From NCBI RefSeq assembly GCF_051175565.1, contig NZ_CP195105.1, positions 2,418,001 through 2,482,000 on the forward strand: a stretch of 64,000 bases of DNA. Direction: 5' to 3'. Of the stretch, positions 27,240-35,345 are shown piece after piece. The first letter of the stretch is position 1. Each line of letters opens with the position of its first letter. The translations under genes and the position numbers were made by a program. Below the pieces are notes generated by a model. It was not told the origin of the DNA. It saw only the letters and a program-made list of their open reading frames with translations, and did not search any database. Origin of the DNA: Daejeonia sp002484105. GTDB lineage: Bacteria; Bacteroidota; Bacteroidia; Flavobacteriales; Weeksellaceae.

Positions 27240-27407
27240 ATGACAGTCGTAATTGATAAAAATAATTCAAAAAATGTTGCGAAAATTCTTACTGAAAAAC
27301 TAAAAAAAAGTAAGAAACAAGGAAATTTGTCCAAGCATTTCGGAAAACTAAAAAGAAATATTGACGGTCTAAAATATCAAATCGCAATAAGAGAAAATGA
27401 AGATTGA
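27240..27407 (+). CDS. Antitoxin of a PIN-domain toxin pair
   Basis: A 55-residue basic protein (MTVVIDKNNSKNVAKILTEK ... FGKLKRNIDGLKYQIAIREN). The pattern FGKLKR..DGLKYQ...R is typical of small antitoxins next to PIN toxins in Bacteroidota. It overlaps the toxin start by 11 bp. I use the ATG at 27240; an upstream ATG lies in the IS end. Confidence 0.7.
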   Translation: MTVVIDKNNSKNVAKILTEKLKKSKKQGNLSKHFGKLKRNIDGLKYQIAIRENED

Positions 27408-27751
27408 TTTTATTGCGGATACAAATTTTCTGATTTATGTTCACGAAGGAAACAAAATCATTGAACCGTTTTTAAATTATAATTTTGGAATATCTTTTAT
27501 TTCCGAAGTTGAATTGTTAGGTTTTAGCGGAATTACAAAATCCGAAGAAACAAAATTTAAGCGATTGCTTTGGAATTGAATGGAATGCAAAAATTAAAGA
27601 ACAAACAATTCGACTAAAAAGAAAATACAACATTAAACTTCCAGATGCAATTATTGCTTCTACTTCTCTAGTTTATGGAATTCCTTTAGTAACTGCTGAC
27701 AAAGGATTTTCTAAAATTGAAGAACTTGATTTAATTCTAATTGAGTTATAA
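27397..27751 (+). pseudogene. PIN-domain (VapC-like) toxin, frameshifted
   Basis: The first frame gives MKIDFIADTNFLIYVHEG ... FISEVELLGFSG with the first Asp and the Glu of the PIN site and ends at 27579. The second half continues in another frame (DCFGIEWNAKIKEQTIRLKR; KLPDAIIASTSLVYGIPLVT; ADKGFSKIEELDLILIEL) with the remaining acidic residues. An indel near 27565 breaks the gene, so the RNase should be inactive. Confidence 0.8.
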
Positions 27752-27758
27752 AAAAAAA

Positions 27759-27953
27759 TCGCTTAACGTGTATTTGCAAAATGCGGGGTGAAAACCAAGT
27801 TGTTCTGCTCGATTTTTTTGTCGCAATTTGCTTTTCATATTACTTTTTTCTTTAAATTGGTCGTCTGAAAAAGCAATTTGCTCAGCTCGGTTGAAATTGA
27901 ACTTTTCGTTCATTTTTGCCCGCACTTCGCCAATACTTTTTCCGTTATGTGTA
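27759..27953 (+). repeat. Palindromic cassette site 4
   Basis: The clearest intact copy: ATCGCTTAACGTGTATTTGC and AAAATGCGGGG at the left; CCCGCACTTCGCCAATAC and CCGTTATGTGTA at the right. The inner GCAATTTGCTTTTCA pairs with TGAAAAAGCAATTTGC. The left outer arm ATCGCTTAAC complements GTTAGGCGAT at the start of the cassette it closes (after site 3). Confidence 0.85.
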
Positions 27954-27985
27954 ATCCTAAAACAGCGTTACGTCTTAAATAGAAG

Positions 27986-28543
27986 ATGAAAAATATTGAT
28001 AAAAAAAGTCTTGAAAATGCTTATCGATTATTCGAAAGTGGCGACATAAATAACATTGAAATTGGAACCACAAAAGGACTTCAAGAAATTCATAAATATT
28101 TGTTTGATAATCTTTTTGATTTTGCGGGAAAAATCAGAATCTTAAATATTTCAAAAGGTGGTTTCAGATTTGCAACTGCAATGTATTTAAACGAGATTCT
28201 GGCTAAAATTGAATTAATGCCTGAAAATACATTTGAAGAAATCATTGCAAAATATGTCGAAATGAATATTGCTCATTCTTTTATGGAAGGAAACGGAAGA
28301 ACAATGCGAATTTGGTTGGATTTAATCCTGAAAAAAAACCTAAAAAAAGTTGTGAATTGGCAGTTTGTTGACAAAACTCTTTATTTACAAGCAATGGAAA
28401 GAAGTCCAATTAATGATTTGGAATTGAGAACATTACTTTTACAAAATTTAACTGAAGAAGTTGAGAACCGAGAAATAATTTTCACAGGAATTGAGCAATC
28501 ATATTATTATGAAGGTTACGAAAAAGAAAATGATGACGAATAA
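27986..28543 (+). CDS. fic: Class III Fic-family AMP-transferase with built-in inhibitory helix
   Basis: A 185-residue Fic protein. The catalytic motif is IAHSFMEGNGRTMRIW (HxFxEGNGRxxR), expected to transfer AMP from ATP to a target protein. The C-terminal helix FTGIEQSYYYEGYE contains S-x-x-x-E-G, the inhibitory (S/T)xxxE(G/N) motif which in class III enzymes such as Neisseria NmFic is in the same chain. The region around it (LQAMERSPINDLELR) also resembles NmFic. Because inhibition is internal, no separate antitoxin gene is needed, and the cassette indeed holds only this gene. Confidence 0.88.
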   Translation: MKNIDKKSLENAYRLFESGDINNIEIGTTKGLQEIHKYLFDNLFDFAGKIRILNISKGGFRFATAMYLNEILAKIELMPENTFEEIIAKYVEMNIAHSFMEGNGRTMRIWLDLILKKNLKKVVNWQFVDKTLYLQAMERSPINDLELRTLLLQNLTEEVENREIIFTGIEQSYYYEGYEKENDDE

Positions 28544-28558
28544 TTGTCAAAATAAGGA

Positions 28559-28905
28559 CTACACATAACATAGAACTATGGCTACTACCAAATTTTCTAT
28601 GCTGAAATTGGTGAAAAATTTTCACAATACGGCTTCCCGGATTTCAGGATGCCGAACGACTGTTTGAGCTGCTTGTTGCAAACCGCGATCAGTCCCACTT
28701 TTCCGTTCTTGCCTTTCTCTGTATTGGCAAAATGATTTAATTCTAGGTTAAACTACTCGATTTTTTTAGTCGCAATTTGCTTTTCATATTACTTTTTTCT
28801 TTAAATTGGTCATCTGAAAAAGCAATTTGCTCAGCCCGGTTGAAACTGAACTTTTCGTTCATTTTCCCCCGCCCTTCGCAAATACTTTTTCCGTTATGTG
28901 AAAGT
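28559..28905 (+). repeat. Palindromic cassette site 5, carrying an IS110 remnant
   Basis: Begins CTACACATAACATAG and ends CCGTTATGTGAAAG. Like site 2 it has an IS110 piece between TAAC and TATTGGCAAAATG. The left outer arm AGGACTACACATAAC (28555-28569) complements GTTATGTGTAATCCT (27944-27958) with one mismatch. Confidence 0.85.
28573..28721 (-). mobile_element. IS110-family transposase remnant (site 5)
   Basis: Same fragment, same place and same orientation as in site 2, with only scattered base changes. Confidence 0.65.
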
Positions 28906-28927
28906 CGAAATCAAAATTCTGCAAAAA

Positions 28928-29290
28928 ATGAAACAAATCAATAAAACAAAATGGATTTTGAGAATTTCAGTTCTTTTAAATTTCATTTTCCTTTTCTTAT
29001 GGTTTATTAATAGAATAAATTCTCCTTCAGAAGAATTAGGCGTTCTAAAGCAAGATGTAAATGTTGGAATTCTGGGAGGTGAAAAAACTTATTTTAAAAT
29101 ACCCAAAGGAATCACAGTAAGAAATGCTTCACAAAGAGGAATAAGTGCGATTGGTCAATTTGAAAATAATAGATTTGAAATCGTGATAACTTCCGAAAGA
29201 GAAATCGTAGACTACAATGTTCCAAAAAGTAAATTAGAAAGTTTTGAAAATTATTATTCAGCAGATGAATATCCTGGAAAAGGAAGATAA
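28928..29290 (+). CDS. Small membrane-anchored protein of unknown function
   Basis: A 120-residue protein with one N-terminal membrane helix (ILRISVLLNFIFLFLWFI) and a soluble domain (VGILGGEKTYFKIPKGITVR; FEIVITSEREIVDYNVPKSK). The family is not recognised. It is the first gene after site 5. An earlier in-frame GTG at 28898 is less likely because it lies within the site sequence. The IS at 29346 separates it from the following toxin pair. Confidence 0.6.
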   Translation: MKQINKTKWILRISVLLNFIFLFLWFINRINSPSEELGVLKQDVNVGILGGEKTYFKIPKGITVRNASQRGISAIGQFENNRFEIVITSEREIVDYNVPKSKLESFENYYSADEYPGKGR

Positions 29291-29345
29291 GTTTTAAAAA
29301 TTGTTTGAAAATAAATTTGTAATTTTTATACAAATAAACATTGTT

Positions 29346-30715
29346 GTCCGATAAAAGAGTAGCCTTTTTAGGCTACTCTTCTTTTTAGTAAGTTTGAAGT
29401 TCTGACACAGCAAACAACTATGAGTAAAAGTAATCATTTTTCTACAAAATCCGTTTTCGGACAGCTGATTTCATTAATTGAAGATTCACTGATCAGAAAG
29501 GAAGTTAAAAAATGCGATTCAGACCGCTATACAAAGCGTTTTAAGACCAAAGACCATTTGATAAGTATGCTGTTTTGTTCGTTTTCAAAATGTACATCAC
29601 TGCGTGAAATATCAGGAGCGATGCTTGGTTTATCGGGTAAAACAGCAGGTTTCCAGTTAAATCATATTCCTAAGAGAAGCACATTGTCGGATGCCAACAA
29701 GAAAAGAGATGTTTTGGTTTTTGAAAATATTTATCACGCATTGCTCAAACAATATGGCGGTTTTTTATCGGACAGCCGGATTAAGGATGTCATAAAAAAG
29801 CAGGTAAAAATTTTTGACAGCACCACAATCAGCTTGTTTAAAGATATTTTGGAGGGCGTTGGCAGAAATCCGAAAACAGGCAAAAAGAAAGGCGGAATTA
29901 AAGTTCATACGGTGGTTAATGCTGATGAAGTCGTTCCCAGTTTAGTTTGGTTCAGCGAAGCCAAAAAACACGACCACGAGTTTTTAGACAAACTAAAATA
30001 CGATGAAAACACGGTGTATGTTTTCGACAAAGGATATAATGATTACAAGGCTTTCGAGCGTTTTACCGAGCACAAAACAGGTTTTGTAACCCGAATAAAG
30101 GATAGTGCATCATACATCAACATTGAAGCATTAGACATTGGATCGCATATTCACAGCGGTGTTTTAAAGGACGAAATTATCGAGGTTGAAGTAAAAAAGG
30201 ACAAAGAAACCTCGAAATTACGATTGCGAAAAGTAGTTTTCTATGACCGTGCCAACAAAAGGAAATTTGAGTTTTTGACCAATTTGTTTGAAATGAGAGC
30301 CGATATGATTGCAGCACTTTATAAAACAAGATGGCAGATTGAGCTGTTGTTTAAGCAGTTGAAGCAAAATTTTCCACTAAAATATTTTTTGGGAGATAAC
30401 GAAAATGCGATTAAAATACAGATTTATTGTGTGTTAATAGTTAATCTTCTGCTTGCAGTCATTAAGAAGAGATTGAAGCGGCATTGGGCATTTTCGAATT
30501 TAGTCAGTTTTTGCAAAATCCATTTGTTCAATTATATCAACCTAATGAAATTTTTAGAAAACCCCGAAAAAGACTGGGTCATTGACCGAGACGATGGCAA
30601 TCAATTGTCCTTTGATTGGTAGCTTGTTTTTGAATTATCACAAAGTTGCTCTTTTATACACCTGACAATCAATCATATGTGCATTCTAAAAATTTAATTT
30701 TAATTTTTATCGGAC
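29346..30715 (+). mobile_element. IS4-family (DUF4372-type) insertion sequence
   Basis: GTCCGATAAAA at the left and TTTTATCGGAC at the right are inverted repeats; an inner pair ATAAAAGAG / CTCTTTTAT also exists (right copy near 30650), so the exact right boundary is uncertain. GAGTAGCC-TTTTTA-GGCTACTC near the left end is a strong hairpin. It is inserted within the cassette between sites 5 and 6. Confidence 0.75.
29420..30622 (+). CDS. IS4-family transposase with DUF4372-like N-terminus
   Basis: A 400-residue intact transposase. N-terminal SVFGQLISLIEDSLIRKEV and LISMLFCSFSKCTSLREISG match the DUF4372 segment; acidic residues are in VKIFDSTTISL, VFDKGYNDYK and KTRWQIELLFKQLKQNF. It is a relative of the truncated transposase at 17294. 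Co-oriented with the cassette genes. Confidence 0.88.
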   Translation: MSKSNHFSTKSVFGQLISLIEDSLIRKEVKKCDSDRYTKRFKTKDHLISMLFCSFSKCTSLREISGAMLGLSGKTAGFQLNHIPKRSTLSDANKKRDVLVFENIYHALLKQYGGFLSDSRIKDVIKKQVKIFDSTTISLFKDILEGVGRNPKTGKKKGGIKVHTVVNADEVVPSLVWFSEAKKHDHEFLDKLKYDENTVYVFDKGYNDYKAFERFTEHKTGFVTRIKDSASYINIEALDIGSHIHSGVLKDEIIEVEVKKDKETSKLRLRKVVFYDRANKRKFEFLTNLFEMRADMIAALYKTRWQIELLFKQLKQNFPLKYFLGDNENAIKIQIYCVLIVNLLLAVIKKRLKRHWAFSNLVSFCKIHLFNYINLMKFLENPEKDWVIDRDDGNQLSFDW

Positions 30716-30737
30716 GGGAATGACAAATAAATTAAAA

Positions 30738-30966
30738 ATGGATATTCAAACTAGAAAATTAGAATTTATTCAAGAGTTCTTGAAAGTGCAAAGCGAAGAC
30801 TTAATTTCTCGCCTTGAAAGAATTTTGAATAAAAAAGAGGATGAATTTAAACCATTTTCTTTGGAAGGAATTAAATTCCAGAATTGACAAATCTTTAGAT
30901 GATTCCAAACATGATAGAATCACTGAATCCACAAACTTACTTTCCGAAATTGAACAATGGCAATAA
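30738..30966 (+). pseudogene. ParE-partner antitoxin, one-base frameshift
   Basis: The frame starts MDIQTRKLEFIQEFLKVQSE and turns to nonsense at LEGIKFQN before a TGA at 30885. Removing one G in the GG near 30866 restores EELNSRIDKSLDDSKHDRIT and ESTNLLSEIEQWQ to the TAA at 30964, which is the usual antitoxin tail overlapping the toxin start. The antitoxin is therefore broken while the toxin is intact. Confidence 0.75.
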
Positions 30967-31274
30967 AAGTAATTTGGACCGATTTTGCAAAAGCTGAATT
31001 GAGAAAAATATTCGATTATTACAAAGTGAAAGCAAGCCCAATGGTTGCGAAATCTCTCGTAAAAGGAATCGTAAAAAAGGGAAATACTTTAGATTTTCAA
31101 ACCAAAATCGGACAAAAAGAAGAATTATTGTCGGAGAGACCTCAAGAATTCAGATATTTAATTTATAAAAATTACAAAATTATTTATTGGTACAATCAAC
31201 ATAAAAATTGGATTGAAATAAATGATGTTTTTGACACTAGACAAAATCCCATAAAAATACGACGAGAAAAGTAA
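30957..31274 (+). CDS. parE: ParE/RelE-family toxin
   Basis: A 105-residue toxin of the ParE/RelE superfamily: VIWTDFAKAELRKIFDYYKV at the N-terminus and EFRYLIYKNYKIIYWYNQHK, FDTRQNPIKI at the C-terminus. ParE members poison DNA gyrase, RelE members cleave mRNA; the sequence fits ParE better. The start overlaps the antitoxin stop by 10 bp. Its partner carries a frameshift. Confidence 0.82.
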   Translation: MAIKVIWTDFAKAELRKIFDYYKVKASPMVAKSLVKGIVKKGNTLDFQTKIGQKEELLSERPQEFRYLIYKNYKIIYWYNQHKNWIEINDVFDTRQNPIKIRREK

Positions 31275-31279
31275 TTCGA

Positions 31280-31480
31280 CCTTCACATAACATGGTATTT
31301 GCAAAATGCGGGGTGAAAACCAAGTTGTTCTACTCGATTTTTTTAGTCGCAACTTGCTTTTCATATTACTTTTTTCTTTAAATTAGTCATCTGAAAAAGC
31401 AATTTGCTCAGCCCGGTTGAAATTGAACTTTTCGTTCATTTTCGCCCGCACTTCGCAAATACTTTTTCCGTTAGCTGTAA
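31280..31480 (+). repeat. Palindromic cassette site 6
   Basis: Starts CTTCACATAACATGG with GTATTTGCAAAATGCGGGG and ends CGCAAATACTTTTTCCGTTA followed by GCTGTAA. The outer arm TTCGACCTTCACATAAC (31275-31291) complements GTTATGTGAAAGTCGAA (28893-28909) at 16 of 17 positions. Confidence 0.88.
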
Positions 31481-31503
31481 TGTTATCAAAATCCGCATAA
31501 ACA

Positions 31504-32049
31504 TTGAATAAACTATTTAAAATATCGATCTTAATTTTGATAATTTTCTCTTGCAAGAAAAATGATAATCATGTTAAGGAAATAGAATTAGTTGACAAAA
31601 AAAAATCTGACAAAATAGTAAATAATCGAAAAAGCAATTCTGACAAAATACCAGCTGATTTTTATTTTGTTTACAAGAATTTTACTGATACTTATAACTC
31701 TAAAACAAAAATTTTTACAAGAAAATATAGTAGTTTCACAAAAGCAATTAATATTGAAATAAATCAAAAAGAATTAAAAAATGTCTATAATATTATAACA
31801 CAACAAAACTTTAAAAATTTAACCGACAATATTGAATGTGATTTTATTTATACACAACCCGTTACTTACATAGATATTGATTTTTACTCAGAAAAAAAAC
31901 TTTATAAAAAATCATTCACGATTGATATTTCACAAAAAAACTGTGAAAAAGTTCAACCAGCATTATTAATTGATGAAATAATGAAAAAAGGAATATACAA
32001 AATTCCAAAAATTGCAAGATTAGAAAATTCTGATATATATTTAGAATAA
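31504..32049 (+). CDS. Lipoprotein of unknown function
   Basis: A 181-residue protein with a lipoprotein signal (LFKISILILIIFSCKK) and a Lys/Asn-rich, mostly hydrophilic body (FYFVYKNFTDTYNSKTKIFT; FIYTQPVTYIDIDFYSEKKL). The start codon is TTG. No family recognised. It is the sole gene of its cassette between sites 6 and 7. The base composition is among the most AT-rich of the window. Confidence 0.6.
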   Translation: MNKLFKISILILIIFSCKKNDNHVKEIELVDKKKSDKIVNNRKSNSDKIPADFYFVYKNFTDTYNSKTKIFTRKYSSFTKAINIEINQKELKNVYNIITQQNFKNLTDNIECDFIYTQPVTYIDIDFYSEKKLYKKSFTIDISQKNCEKVQPALLIDEIMKKGIYKIPKIARLENSDIYLE

Positions 32050-32070
32050 AAAACACTACAGCTAACATGG

Positions 32071-33841
32071 GTAACCGTTGCACAACTCCTTTTTTTTGTA
32101 GAAAAAGCATAAAGGTTGACCTCGTTTAAGCCGTTTTAGGCGAGGTTTATTTTTTAGTTCCCGGACAAAATCATAAAGTTTGGGGAGCTTAAAATAGAGC
32201 TTCGGAGGTTGTTTAAAAATGTGTTCAGAAAAGTGGGTACTTTCCCTTGTTTCCGGAGGGCAACCTGCGCAGGAACGCCTGGCTTTTTGACGATAAAACG
32301 CAGGTATTTTTTCAGATTATACGTCAGTGCCGCCATCAATACGTGTTTGTGGGCGGCTTTCATCCCTCGTGTATTAACCCGCTTCATATTGTGATGGTTG
32401 ATCAGCGTTCCCAAAACCGGCTCCACCGTGCTGCTCCGGCGTTTCACCAATCGGCGGTGGTAGGAGTGCCGGGAGGCCAGTTTCTCGTGCATTTTATCGT
32501 AAAGGGGCTTGTGGATGCTTTCTTCCAACTTTTTGAACTTGGTCTTTTCCCCACAACATTCGGCTCTGAGCGGACAATCTTTGCAGTCCTTCTCGCTGCT
32601 GCGGTAGCTCTTCTTTTCGTAGCCCTTGCTGTCGGTTAATATGCCCTTAAATGGTAAAAAGGCTTTGTTGCCACCTTTTTTCACGCATTCATAACGCTTT
32701 TCTTTTTCATTGAAAATAAATCCCTCTCGCTCGGGTTTGTACTGTCCGAAATTGGGGATCCATGCATCAATCTTTTTGTCCTCACAATACTGCAAACTCT
32801 CGCCACTGCTGTACCCCGCATCGGCTACTACTTCCTCGATTTTGATGTTGTTTTGGTTCAGATTCTCTAAGGTTTGATCCATAATTTCCGAAAAAATCGC
32901 ACTGTCTTTACGCCCTGCTGTACTGGCACAAGCGCCCGTGATCACGTGGTTTTTATCATCCACCGACAATTGTCCTGCGTAATTCAGCTGCCGCGGTTTG
33001 CCCGGTTTGGTCGAAATCTTTGCATCGGGGTCGGTTGGGCTGTAATGTGTGTGGTTGCTCAGAAATTTTGCACGAATTTCCTCTCCATCTTCATTCAAAC
33101 GCATTCTTTTAACATGGCCAGGCATCTTTTTGTATTTTTCCTTTTTCCACTGGTGATGCTGCTCTACCAGCTTCTTTCTGGTGGACGTTATTTTAAACTC
33201 ACTGTTTTCTTCCAATTCGTTTACATACGCAGAAGCATCTTCCAAAACTTCCTTTTCCACCAAACTATCCATGCTCGCATTGGCCTTGATAAACGCGGAA
33301 TCGACTGCCTGACGTTTGCCACGAACCATGCCTTTGTTTACGCACAGCATGAGCACATGTTGAAACAAACTCAAAAAAACTTCTTCGCCCAAAAGTTGTC
33401 TGGTCCGGCTGATGGTGGAATGCCACGGCAATTCTTCATTCAGGTCATATCCCAGAAACCAACGCACATCAAGGCAATTGGAGCAAAACCGAAGCAATGC
33501 CCGGTCGCTGTTGATGTTATTGAGATAGCCGACCAGTAATATTTTGAAGAAAACCACCGGGTCAATGCTCTGTTGACCTTCACGGCCGTAATAGGAACGG
33601 GTGGCGCGGTACAGGAACGATAAATCAAGCTCCCGACGGACGATTCTGTAAAAATTGTTCGCCGGAACCATGCCATCCAAACTGAGTTCGTAATAAAGCT
33701 GAGGGGTAAATTCTTTTTTTCCTTGCATAGCCAAATATACGAATTAAAATACTGATATACAAGTATTTAACCTGCAATTTTAATCACAATTCTTCTTTTT
33801 TCCATTATTTTATACGCAATGGTGAGTTGTGCAACAGGCAC
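32071..33841 (-). mobile_element. IS1182-family insertion sequence with 4-bp target duplication
   Basis: The ends GTAACCGTTGCACAACTC and GAGTTGTGCAACAGGCAC are imperfect inverted repeats, flanked by the direct repeat ATGG (32067-32070 and 33842-33845). Length 1,771 bp. It is inserted right after TAAC of site 7, at nearly the same point where IS110 remnants sit in sites 2 and 5. Confidence 0.88.
32154..33734 (-). CDS. IS1182-family transposase
   Basis: A 526-residue intact DDE transposase. N-terminal LYRATRSYYGREGQQSIDPV and FFKILLVGYLNNINSDRALL, the DSAFIKANASMDSL Asp region, VVADAGYSSGESLQYCED and the C-terminal RRSSTVEPVLGTLINHHNMK with the catalytic Glu are all present. A Cys cluster (CKDCPLRAECCG) is typical of the family. 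Oriented against the cassette genes. Confidence 0.9.
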   Translation of the reverse strand: MAMQGKKEFTPQLYYELSLDGMVPANNFYRIVRRELDLSFLYRATRSYYGREGQQSIDPVVFFKILLVGYLNNINSDRALLRFCSNCLDVRWFLGYDLNEELPWHSTISRTRQLLGEEVFLSLFQHVLMLCVNKGMVRGKRQAVDSAFIKANASMDSLVEKEVLEDASAYVNELEENSEFKITSTRKKLVEQHHQWKKEKYKKMPGHVKRMRLNEDGEEIRAKFLSNHTHYSPTDPDAKISTKPGKPRQLNYAGQLSVDDKNHVITGACASTAGRKDSAIFSEIMDQTLENLNQNNIKIEEVVADAGYSSGESLQYCEDKKIDAWIPNFGQYKPEREGFIFNEKEKRYECVKKGGNKAFLPFKGILTDSKGYEKKSYRSSEKDCKDCPLRAECCGEKTKFKKLEESIHKPLYDKMHEKLASRHSYHRRLVKRRSSTVEPVLGTLINHHNMKRVNTRGMKAAHKHVLMAALTYNLKKYLRFIVKKPGVPAQVALRKQGKVPTFLNTFLNNLRSSILSSPNFMILSGN

Positions 33842-34128
33842 ATGGTATTTGCAAAATGCGGGGTGAAAAACAAGTTGTTCTACTCGATTTTTTAGTCGCA
33901 ACTTGCTTTTCATATTACTTTTTTCTTTAGATTAGTCATCTGAAAAAGCAATTTGCTCAGCTCGGTTGAAATTGAACTTTTCGTTCATTTTCCCCCGCAC
34001 TTCGCAAATACTTTTTCCGTTATCTGCAACTCCAAAAGAAACCCCTCCGAACAAAACTATCCGTCTATAGAGAATTAAATTTGTAAAAAAATCAACAGAA
34101 TAGTTCTACAATTAAATTATTTATTGTA

Positions 34129-34140
34129 ATATTGAAATAT
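34129..34140. promoter_or_regulatory. Candidate ArsR operator
   Basis: ATATT-GA-AATAT is a perfect short inverted repeat 22 bp before the arsR start. Position suggests autoregulation by the metalloid-responsive repressor, but in such AT-rich DNA a short AT palindrome can be chance. Confidence 0.3.
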
Positions 34141-34161
34141 AGAAATAAACAAAACAACAAA

Positions 34162-34482
34162 ATGAAAAATGATTATACCGAAAATCAGCAAGAAATGGCG
34201 ACCTTATTCAAAGCCTTAGGACATCCAGCAAGAGTTGCCATTATAGAGCATTTACTAAAAATTAACGCTTGTATTGTTGGCGACATAGTTGACGAATTAC
34301 CATTGGCACAGCCAACCGTATCACAACACTTAAAAGAATTAAAAAACGCAGGCTTAATCAAAGGAAGTATTGAAGGAAATACGATTTGCTATTGTGTTGA
34401 TGAAAAAGGAATTGAAAAATTGAATAACTATTTTTCACGTTTTCAATCCAAATTAAATAAGCAAGAAAATAAATGTTGTTAA
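34162..34482 (+). CDS. arsR: ArsR-family metalloid-responsive repressor
   Basis: A 106-residue winged-helix repressor: ATLFKALGHPARVAIIEHLL, the recognition helix PLAQPTVSQHLKELKNAGLI and a wing IKGSIEGNTICYCVDEKG. Candidate arsenite ligands are Cys in INACIVGD, CYC and the terminal KCC, which differ from the classic ELCVCDL helix. It should repress the operon and release on binding As(III). I start at MKNDYTENQQ; an upstream ATG adds ten residues. First gene of a four-gene cassette between sites 7 and 8. Confidence 0.9.
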   Translation: MKNDYTENQQEMATLFKALGHPARVAIIEHLLKINACIVGDIVDELPLAQPTVSQHLKELKNAGLIKGSIEGNTICYCVDEKGIEKLNNYFSRFQSKLNKQENKCC

Positions 34483-34501
34483 ACCAAAAAATATAGAAAC
34501 A

Positions 34502-35341
34502 ATGAATAATAACGAACAAATCAAAGAAATGGTAAAGCAAAAGTACAGTGAAATTGCTTTACAGGACAACGAAACAAATGCTACTTCTTGTTGTGGTAGT
34601 GGCGGTTGTAGCACAGAAGTTTATAACATAATGAATGACGAATATGAACATTTAGAAGGTTACAACCCCGATGCTGATTTGAAATTGGGATGCGGATTGC
34701 CGACTGAATTTGCAAAAATTACAAAAGGAGATACAGTTGTAGATTTGGGAAGCGGAGCTGGAAATGACTGTTTTGTAGTAAGACACGAAACAGGCGAAAC
34801 AGGAAAAGTTATCGGAATTGATTTTACCGAAGCGATGATAGAAAAAGCAAGAACGAATGCTGAGAAATTAAATTTTAATAATGTAGAATTTCGATTAGGT
34901 GATATTGAAAAAATTCCTATTACCGCTAATGTTGCAGATGTGGTGGTAAGCAATTGTGTGATGAATCTCGTGCCTGACAAACCAAAAGCATTTAGTGAGG
35001 TTTACCGAATTTTAAAAAATGGTGGACATTTCAGTATCTCGGATATTGTACTTACCGGAGATTTACCCGAAAAAATCAAAAATGCAGCAGAAATGTATGC
35101 CGGCTGTGTGGCAAGTGCCATTCAGAAAGACGATTACCTACAAATTATTAAAGATGCAGGATTTAAAAACATCACACTACAAAAAGAGAAACCCATTATT
35201 GTTCCTAATGATATTTTGAAAAATTATTTAACAGACGAAGAAATAGCGATTTACAATTCAAAACCAACTATCATTTTCAGCATAACCATTTACGGAGAAA
35301 AGCAGGAAAATTGCTGTTCTTCTGAAACAAAATGCTGTTAA
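34502..35341 (+). CDS. arsM: Arsenite S-adenosylmethionine methyltransferase
   Basis: A 279-residue class I methyltransferase that converts As(III) to methylated arsenicals. The SAM motif is VVDLGSGAGNDCFVVRHETG, followed by GIDFTEAMIEKA. Cysteines typical of ArsM are present (TSCCGSGGCST, LGCGLPTEFA, VSNCVMNLVPD, YAGCVASAI) and the C-terminus ends in a Cys cluster (NCCSSETKCC). It lies 19 bp after arsR and 4 bp before the efflux gene. Confidence 0.93.
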   Translation: MNNNEQIKEMVKQKYSEIALQDNETNATSCCGSGGCSTEVYNIMNDEYEHLEGYNPDADLKLGCGLPTEFAKITKGDTVVDLGSGAGNDCFVVRHETGETGKVIGIDFTEAMIEKARTNAEKLNFNNVEFRLGDIEKIPITANVADVVVSNCVMNLVPDKPKAFSEVYRILKNGGHFSISDIVLTGDLPEKIKNAAEMYAGCVASAIQKDDYLQIIKDAGFKNITLQKEKPIIVPNDILKNYLTDEEIAIYNSKPTIIFSITIYGEKQENCCSSETKCC

Positions 35342-35345
35342 TTCT

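Larger units (their letters stand above)
32053..34033 (+). repeat. Palindromic cassette site 7, split by an IS1182-family element
   Basis: The left part ACACTACAGCTAACATGG (32053-32070) and the right part ATGGTATTTGCAAAATGCGG to CCGTTATCTGCAA (33842-34028) rejoin into a normal site when the IS and one ATGG are removed. The outer arm complements GTTAGCTGTAATGT (31470-31483) at 13 of 14 positions. Confidence 0.85.

Noticed and set aside
23684..34030. The repeats as MITEs or simple transcription terminators
   Set aside because: MITEs would show direct target duplications at each copy and mixed orientation; instead the copies are co-oriented and the complementarity is between neighbouring sites. 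Terminators would not need 190 conserved bases.
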